From assembly GCF_009696065.1 (NCBI RefSeq), contig NZ_VUMS01000001.1, positions 1 through 64,000 on the forward strand: DNA of 64,000 bases. Direction: 5' to 3'. The first letter of the stretch is position 1. Every line of letters begins with the position of its first letter. Made by a program: the position numbers and the translations under genes. The stretch comes from Oliverpabstia intestinalis (GTDB taxonomy: Bacteria; Bacillota; Clostridia; Lachnospirales; Lachnospiraceae). Below the pieces are notes generated by a model. The model was not told the DNA's origin. It worked only from the letters and a program-made list of their open reading frames with translations, and did not search any database. Below, one piece after another: positions 58,642 through 64,000 of the stretch.

Positions 58642-59723
58642 AGAACAAATTACTATATTTCGGACTGTTGGTGGTCACGCTGTATCTGGCCATCCTCTAT
58701 GACAGTCCCATGCTTCTGGGTTTTGGCCTGATGGAAATGGTACTGCCGGTTATATCCGGCATTCTGATGTTATGGACAGCGGCACATATGAAGGCACAAA
58801 TCTATCTCCCTATCGGAGTTGCCGAAAAAGAGCAGCCGGTTAATGTGGGGGTGCGGATCGAAAATAAGAGCCGGATCCCGGTATCCAGGCTGGAAGCAAA
58901 AATAAAGATACAGAACAGATTTTATCAGCCGGAAAAAGAAGTGATTTTTCAGGGAATGGCTGATGGGAGAGGAACGACCCGCCTGACAACAGCCATTACC
59001 AGCAGTCAGTGCGGGTTGGTTGCGTTATGGGTGGAACAGGTAAAAATATGGGATCTGTTTCATCTGTTCGGAAAAAGGATCGAGACAGATGGAAAAGAGG
59101 AGCTTTCAGTACTTCCGGAGTATTATGAGGCCTTGCTAGAAATCACACCGCAGATTCGGGAACAGTTGATTGAAAGTGAAGAATATGATGAGAAACGGCC
59201 AGGAGATGATCCCTCTCAGATTTTCCAGATCCGGGAGTACCGGGAAGGTGACAGGATGCAGAGGATCCACTGGAAAGCCAGTGCACGTACCAGTCAGCTG
59301 ATGGTAAAAGATTACAGCATGCCGATCGGACTGGGAGCACTGTTGCTTTTTGATCTTCAGGTTCCGGAAGAATCGGGAGCAGTTTTTCTGGATCAGGCAA
59401 TAGAGTACGGACTTGCTATTCTGCAGGGATTTTTGAATCAGGAATATCCGCCGCGGGCGGCGTGGTATAACTGTCGGACACAGAATATGGAACAGATAGA
59501 GATCAGGGAAACAGAAGATCTGTATCTGCTGACTTCGCGGCTGTTTCAGGCAGGATCTTACCGGGAAGAGATTCTTCTGGAAGAAGCCTATAAACATTCT
59601 TATCCGCAGGACGGATACAGTATCTGTCTGCGGATTACTACAGATGGTCAGTGGTGGGAGGATGGGATCCTGAAAGGTGAGCTGACACGTACCGGACTTG
59701 AGACAGAGGGGATCAGCGTATGA
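58638..59723 (+). CDS. DUF58 domain protein
   Basis: A 361-residue protein with two N-terminal membrane helices (about 5-50) followed by a beta-sandwich and the DUF58 core: DPSQIFQIREYREGDRMQRIHWKASARTSQLMVKDY (about 192-228), the family signature, leading to a von Willebrand A-like fold. ATGA overlap with moxR and with the following transglutaminase gene. Presumed partner of MoxR; biochemical role unknown. Confidence 0.92.
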   Translation: MKNKLLYFGLLVVTLYLAILYDSPMLLGFGLMEMVLPVISGILMLWTAAHMKAQIYLPIGVAEKEQPVNVGVRIENKSRIPVSRLEAKIKIQNRFYQPEKEVIFQGMADGRGTTRLTTAITSSQCGLVALWVEQVKIWDLFHLFGKRIETDGKEELSVLPEYYEALLEITPQIREQLIESEEYDEKRPGDDPSQIFQIREYREGDRMQRIHWKASARTSQLMVKDYSMPIGLGALLLFDLQVPEESGAVFLDQAIEYGLAILQGFLNQEYPPRAAWYNCRTQNMEQIEIRETEDLYLLTSRLFQAGSYREEILLEEAYKHSYPQDGYSICLRITTDGQWWEDGILKGELTRTGLETEGISV

Positions 59724-62149
59724 GACGACAGACAGAAGAGTGGCATCCGACGGGAATCCAGGTGGCAGGAGAGAAAAAAATAAAGATTGAATCCAGGAGA
59801 CGACAACAAAAGCATGGCGTGCTGCTGCGTTGTGTATATCTGTATCTGTGCATGGTGGGAACAATTCTCACATTCAGACTGGATCTTGGAATGAAGTTCC
59901 GGGTACTTCCGGTAGCAGGAGTGTTGTTACTGTTTGTGTTACTTGCAATATTAAAAAGTATCTGGAGACCATGGGGAAGATGGGTATACCGGGGAGCATA
60001 TCTGTTAATCTTTCTGACGGGAGGTCTGGGATGGAAACATCTGGCCGCAGGATGGCAGGCAGCGGAAAACAGTATCCGGCATCAGTTGTCGGTATATTAT
60101 GGGGTGACACTGGCAGAAAAAACACCGTTGCTTTCCGGGGAACGGGGAGAACTGTTGCTGATCGTTATTTTTGCACTGTTTTTCTGGAGTATGGAAACAG
60201 CGGTGGTACGAAAAGGGCGGGCAGGGCTTTTGGTAGCTTCGGAGATTCTGATCGTGCTTTTGGAACTGATGTGTGGCTGCCGTTTCCTACAGCCGGGAAT
60301 CTTTCTGATCGGAGGATCTCTGCTGGCATTGCTCGCGATGGGACAAAACCATGGAGTAAGCAATCAGCGGATCCTCTATCGTTCCGGGCTGTGGGCAGGA
60401 GGGCTGGTTCTTTGCCTGTCACTTCTGGCAGGACCAGCCGGTTCGATGCTGGCAAAACAGACAAACGGCTGGAATGAATGGCTGTATCAGAAGGTACAGA
60501 AAAAAACCAGTGAGATTTCCCGGGCAATGGAAAGCCAGAACGGGTTATTTGGCAATCATAATCCGACGGCGGATGGCAGTCTGAATAACTATCCGGTAGA
60601 ACAGAAGGATGAGATCGATCTTACAGTACATACCTCCGGGAAACCGGTACATAATATGTATCTGCGGGGATTTACCGGCGGAACATATCAGGGGAATTAC
60701 TGGAGCGGCGTGGATCAGAAAGATTTTGCGGATGCGTTTTCAGAAGCGGACAGCGGCTGGCAGGTACAGAATATTCTCTACCGTTACATCGGGTCCCGCT
60801 CTTCGGAAGGGGAAGGAACTGTGACGGTTACCAGAGAAAATCCGGGCGGTGATTATGGATATATTCCTTACGGCTGTGCGGTGCCGGATGATGAAAATGT
60901 GCAGGCGGACGGCTGTTATGCCAGTGCCGGAAAAGAGATCTCGTACCAGGGTTATGTAAACTGGACAGAATGGATGGATCCACAGCCTTCGAAAGATGCG
61001 GAGTCAGAGATCGAGAGCGCTTACCGGGAATATGTGGCGAAAGAATATCTGAAAGTTCCTGTGGAAGGACTGGATCATCTGCGTTCGTACTGTGAACAGC
61101 AGAATCTGCAGTCGGTACAGGAGGTTATCGATTTTGTGGTACGGGATGTGCAGGAAGGACGTACGTACAGCATGGATCTGGAACCGGTTCCGGCGGATCG
61201 GGATTTTGCAGAGTATTTTTTCTTTGATCAGAAAAAAGGATACTGTATTCATTATGCGACAACAGCAACGCTGATGTTCCGTCTGCTTGGTGTGCCGGCG
61301 AGATATGTTACCGGATATGTGGTGACACCGGAGGAGTTTACGGAAGATGGAGATGGCTATACGGCACAGGTACCGGATACACAGGCACATGCGTGGGTGG
61401 AAGTTTACCGTTCCGGAAAAGGCTGGATCCCGGTAGAAGTGACACCGGGTTATCAGGAGAACACCGGTGGAAATGAAAATCAGGAAGTGACCGGAGAGGA
61501 AAGCACACTGACACCGGAACCGACTGCGGAGCAGTCCCAGGATGCAACACCGGAGCTTACCGAAACTCCACAGCCGGAGCAGGAAGAGGCATCGTTGACA
61601 CCGGAGAGTGAAAACGGTCAGGGAACAGAAGAACAGGAGACAAATACGGAAAATGGATCCGGAGAACAGAGACCGGAGGGAATCGGACATGCATTCCTGA
61701 AACTTTTCGTGATACTGTTGATTCTTGTCGGGCTGGCCGGTGGCAGTGTGGGTATAGTTGCTCTTCGCAGAAAACGGATATTGCAGGAGCGAAACAGTTG
61801 CTTTTTCCAGAAAGATATCAACAGGGGAATCTGTGAGATTTCCTACGCGATTTATGGGATTTTCCGGGATGCAAAGGAAGCCGGAGTGCTGCAGGAAGTC
61901 CCGGAACAGAACGATGACCGGGAATTTGCCCGCCAGACAGAAAAAATTCTCCCGTGGATGGAAGAGGGGACATATACAGCAATTGTGGAACTGGTAGAGC
62001 GGGCATCGTTCGGACCGGATCCTCTGACAAAGAAGGATCGGACCCGGTGTTATCAGTTTTATGAGAGTCTGGAGCAGCAGTTCTGGACACAGATGCCGAA
62101 ACAGAAAAGATTCTGGTGGAAATACATGAAAGCGTATAAAACTTCATAA
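59720..62149 (+). CDS. Membrane transglutaminase-like protein (TgpA type)
   Basis: An 809-residue protein with a basic N-terminus, five or six membrane helices (about 35-250), a large external domain containing a transglutaminase core (about 470-580), a Pro/Glu/Thr-rich linker (about 590-650), one more membrane helix (about 655-680) and a cytoplasmic DUF4129-like tail. Catalytic Cys in KKGYCIHYATTATLMFRLLG and His in THAHAWVEVY-like DTQAHAWVEVY are present; the triad acid lies in GWIPVEVTPGY, where Glu replaces the usual Asp. Coupled to DUF58 by ATGA overlap. Target proteins are unknown. Confidence 0.9.
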   Translation: MRRQTEEWHPTGIQVAGEKKIKIESRRRQQKHGVLLRCVYLYLCMVGTILTFRLDLGMKFRVLPVAGVLLLFVLLAILKSIWRPWGRWVYRGAYLLIFLTGGLGWKHLAAGWQAAENSIRHQLSVYYGVTLAEKTPLLSGERGELLLIVIFALFFWSMETAVVRKGRAGLLVASEILIVLLELMCGCRFLQPGIFLIGGSLLALLAMGQNHGVSNQRILYRSGLWAGGLVLCLSLLAGPAGSMLAKQTNGWNEWLYQKVQKKTSEISRAMESQNGLFGNHNPTADGSLNNYPVEQKDEIDLTVHTSGKPVHNMYLRGFTGGTYQGNYWSGVDQKDFADAFSEADSGWQVQNILYRYIGSRSSEGEGTVTVTRENPGGDYGYIPYGCAVPDDENVQADGCYASAGKEISYQGYVNWTEWMDPQPSKDAESEIESAYREYVAKEYLKVPVEGLDHLRSYCEQQNLQSVQEVIDFVVRDVQEGRTYSMDLEPVPADRDFAEYFFFDQKKGYCIHYATTATLMFRLLGVPARYVTGYVVTPEEFTEDGDGYTAQVPDTQAHAWVEVYRSGKGWIPVEVTPGYQENTGGNENQEVTGEESTLTPEPTAEQSQDATPELTETPQPEQEEASLTPESENGQGTEEQETNTENGSGEQRPEGIGHAFLKLFVILLILVGLAGGSVGIVALRRKRILQERNSCFFQKDINRGICEISYAIYGIFRDAKEAGVLQEVPEQNDDREFARQTEKILPWMEEGTYTAIVELVERASFGPDPLTKKDRTRCYQFYESLEQQFWTQMPKQKRFWWKYMKAYKTS

Positions 62150-62183
62150 ACTAGGAAAAAGGCATCGGGCAGTCTGTGAAAAT

Positions 62184-63068
62184 ATGAAAGAAAAACTTCG
62201 TATGATCCTGGCAGTGACAGGGATCTTTCTGTTGCTTCCTCTGCTTCTGACGGTTTTTCTGTCGGGCAGAGAAGTGTTGCGCATAAAAAAACAATGGAAT
62301 ATGGAATCGCTTCTTCCCATGATGATGTGCAGGGAAATCCCCTGGGAGTATGAGGCGGAGATGAAAAAAGTACAGGCTGTTCTTACAAGGAGCAGCCTGT
62401 ACTTGCGTATAGAAGAGACTGGGATGGATGGGGAAGACTGGGAACAACTGTGGAGGGAAGTGAAAGCAGCGCAGCATCAGAAAGGGTATCAGCAGGCATA
62501 CCGGAGTATGGAGGCAGCAGCCAAAGATACTGAGGGGGAGATGCTTTTTTACCGGTCGAAGGTTTGTGAGGGTGTGTTTCACCGGATCAGCAGCGGTGCG
62601 ACCCGTGACGGGCTGGAAGTGTTTGGAAAGATGGAGAAAGGATATCTTCTCAGTGTGGACAGCAACTGGGATATGTATGGGGAGGGCTATCTGAGCGGTC
62701 ATTATTTTTCGGAGGAAGCACTGCGAAAACAGTTGGAAAAGGCATATCCCGGGCTGGTATTTACGGAAGAATCACTGGAAAAACAGATAAATATGCATAA
62801 ACGGGACAAAGTGGGACACATTTTGTCCTTGACAGTTGGGAATGAAACAATCTCAGGGGAAGAATTTCGCAAGCTTCTGGAACTGCCGTCGAGTAATTTT
62901 ACGATGCAGGCGGCAGACGGGAAAATTCGCTTTTTATGTAAAGGACAGGGGCACGGGCTGGGACTTTCGCAGTATGGAGGAAATGTGCTGGCGAAAGAAG
63001 GAAAATCGTATCGGGAGATTCTGCGGTATTATTTTCCGGAGTGTGAAGTGAAAAAAGAAGATTCCTGA
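62184..63068 (+). CDS. spoIID: Stage II sporulation protein D
   Basis: A 294-residue membrane-anchored lytic transglycosylase for engulfment during sporulation. One N-terminal membrane helix (about 6-28), then MCREIPWEYEAEMKKVQAVLTRSSLY (about 48-73; the Glu before MKK is at the place of the catalytic Glu in the SpoIID family) and the closing GQGHGLGLSQYGGNVLAKEG with YREILRYYFPE. The Cys/His zinc residues reported in some SpoIID proteins are not obvious. Ribosome site is weak. Followed by spoIIQ, the usual order. Confidence 0.9.
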   Translation: MKEKLRMILAVTGIFLLLPLLLTVFLSGREVLRIKKQWNMESLLPMMMCREIPWEYEAEMKKVQAVLTRSSLYLRIEETGMDGEDWEQLWREVKAAQHQKGYQQAYRSMEAAAKDTEGEMLFYRSKVCEGVFHRISSGATRDGLEVFGKMEKGYLLSVDSNWDMYGEGYLSGHYFSEEALRKQLEKAYPGLVFTEESLEKQINMHKRDKVGHILSLTVGNETISGEEFRKLLELPSSNFTMQAADGKIRFLCKGQGHGLGLSQYGGNVLAKEGKSYREILRYYFPECEVKKEDS

Positions 63069-63133
63069 CCGGATAGAAAAACGGTGTATACTTCTGAAAA
63101 ATCAGGGAATTCTATAGATAAAGAATCTGGATG

Positions 63134-63175
63134 AGTAACTGGGACTGACGGGGACGGTTACTGGTTTTGTTCTTT
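63134..63175 (+). terminator. Probable terminator between spoIID and spoIIQ
   Basis: AGTAACTG pairs with CGGTTACT (one wobble) around a 13-base loop, followed by the T-rich GGTTTTGTTCTTT. It would separate spoIID (sigma-E type in known spore formers) from spoIIQ (sigma-F type). Confidence 0.6.
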
Positions 63176-63201
63176 AGTATAGAATAGCAGAGGTGAAGAT
63201 G

Positions 63202-63975
63202 ATGAAAAAAGAAAAGACATTGCGTATGGCAGTTACCGGTGCGTTGCTTCTGACTGTGGTTGCGGCGGGAATCTCCATGTACCGGACGGATACAACGCCG
63301 AAAAAAGAAAGTAAAGCACAGCAGGAGGAAGAGAGCAAAGATGTGACGAGTAAAGATGCCGAGGCGCAGGATACCGGAGAACTGGCAAAGAATACCACAG
63401 AAAATCAGGAAGCGACTCCGTCGCCAACCATGAATCAGGATAACCCGGACAATGCAATCCCTCCGGCACAGGAAGACGAAAATGGACAGGAAACCGCAGA
63501 TGCCCGGGAATCTGCCGATACATCCGCAGCTGTGCAGCCGGAACTGAACTTTACCGAGGACAGCCAGATGCTCTGGCCGGTCAACGGTCAGGTAGTGATC
63601 GATTACAGCATGGATGCCACCACATATTTTCCGACACTGGATCAGTACAAATATAACGATGCCCTGATGCTTGGCTGCGAAAGCGGTGAGCCGGTACAGG
63701 CAGCAGCCAATGGTCAGGTGGTCTCCATCAGCGAAGATGTTGAGACAGGAACTACCATGGTCATGGATCTCGGAAACGGCTATCAGGCAACCTATGGACA
63801 GCTGAAAGACATCACCGTAGAACCGGGACAGACCGTGGAGAGCGGAACCATCCTTGGCTACGTCAGTGACCCGACAAAATATTATGTCAAAGAGGGCGCA
63901 AACCTGTACTTTGCCATGACCAAAGACGGCAATCCCATCGACCCGATGATCTATATCGAGACGGTGACAGAATAG
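63202..63975 (+). CDS. spoIIQ: Stage II sporulation protein Q (catalytically dead M23 domain)
   Basis: A 257-residue forespore membrane protein that pairs with SpoIIIAH across the engulfing membranes. One N-terminal membrane helix (about 9-26), a low-complexity acidic/Gln-rich linker (about 30-115) and a LytM/M23 domain (about 125-255). All zinc ligands of M23 peptidases appear lost: the H-x3-D region reads YNDALMLG and the H-x-H motif reads NLYFAM, so it is structural. ATG 63202 is preferred because AGAGGTGAAG is best spaced to it; ATG 63199 and GTG 63193 also lie in frame. spoIIID would be expected next, outside the window. Confidence 0.85.
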   Translation: MKKEKTLRMAVTGALLLTVVAAGISMYRTDTTPKKESKAQQEEESKDVTSKDAEAQDTGELAKNTTENQEATPSPTMNQDNPDNAIPPAQEDENGQETADARESADTSAAVQPELNFTEDSQMLWPVNGQVVIDYSMDATTYFPTLDQYKYNDALMLGCESGEPVQAAANGQVVSISEDVETGTTMVMDLGNGYQATYGQLKDITVEPGQTVESGTILGYVSDPTKYYVKEGANLYFAMTKDGNPIDPMIYIETVTE

Positions 63976-64000
63976 AAAGATCCGTCTGTCTGGAAATTCG

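Noticed and set aside
63086-63114. Sigma-F-like promoter (GTATA, 14 bases, GGGAATTCTA) for spoIIQ
   Set aside because: The spacing is shorter than usual and a probable terminator lies between it and spoIIQ, so it would not drive the gene as read.

Overview
The window reads as a chromosomal segment of an anaerobic, spore-forming Firmicute of the Lachnospiraceae type (Blautia/Dorea/Ruminococcus-like; genus not resolvable by eye). Support: a Clostridia-style fatty acid synthesis operon using FabK and a fused AccD-AccA, an electron-bifurcating [FeFe]-hydrogenase with its maturases, sporulation genes spoIID and spoIIQ, several plant-glycan hydrolases, AGGAGG ribosome sites, and moderate GC with AT-rich intergenic DNA. 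Almost every gene lies on the + strand, downstream of an rRNA operon end.

Layout. 1-912: 3' end of a 23S rRNA followed directly by seven tRNAs (Asp, Val, Thr, Tyr, fMet, Phe, Lys) and a terminator, with no 5S gene between. 1.2-11.6 kb: a MerR-type regulator and a complete fatty acid elongation/malonyl-CoA operon (acpP, fabK, fabD, fabG, fabF, accB, fabZ, accC, accDA, second FabK-like flavoprotein). Three TTTGA-N3-TCAAA operators are present, two placed on promoter -10 elements. 11.7-20.2 kb: GH2 glycosidase, a chimeric pseudogene left by a deletion, alpha/beta hydrolase, an Hsp70/J-protein pair, a PHP-domain protein. 20.3-31.7 kb: a glycan-use region (LacI regulator, ABC sugar importer, GH42, GH78, second LacI, truncated DUF5060 glycosidase). 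31.8-42.1 kb: hydrogenase region: trimeric bifurcating HydABC/HndACD, a second monomeric [FeFe]-hydrogenase-like protein, a TM1266-type regulator, maturases HydE, HydG and HydF, and a 29-codon ORF between hydE and hydG. 42.6-57.6 kb: surface polysaccharide cluster built around CDP-3,6-dideoxyhexose synthesis (rfbF, rfbG, rfbH) with a thiamine-diphosphate enzyme, an NAD epimerase/reductase, two CapK-like adenylating ligases around a flippase, one GT2 and two GT-C-like membrane proteins. 57.7-62.1 kb: MoxR/DUF58/transglutaminase operon. 62.2-64 kb: spoIID and spoIIQ.

Among the genes, the rfbF-rfbG-rfbH plus TPP-enzyme plus reductase set suggests a branched 3,6-dideoxy sugar of the yersiniose type, made, polymerised or exported by the neighbouring genes. 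No rfbI (reductase partner of RfbH) is present.

Noncoding highlights: a 142-bp repeat family with 15-bp terminal inverted repeats, two full copies showing compensatory stem changes and several relics; and a roughly 200-bp imperfect inverted repeat with a central 20-bp perfect palindrome between hydF and rfbF. No CRISPR array, prophage or intact insertion sequence was seen.
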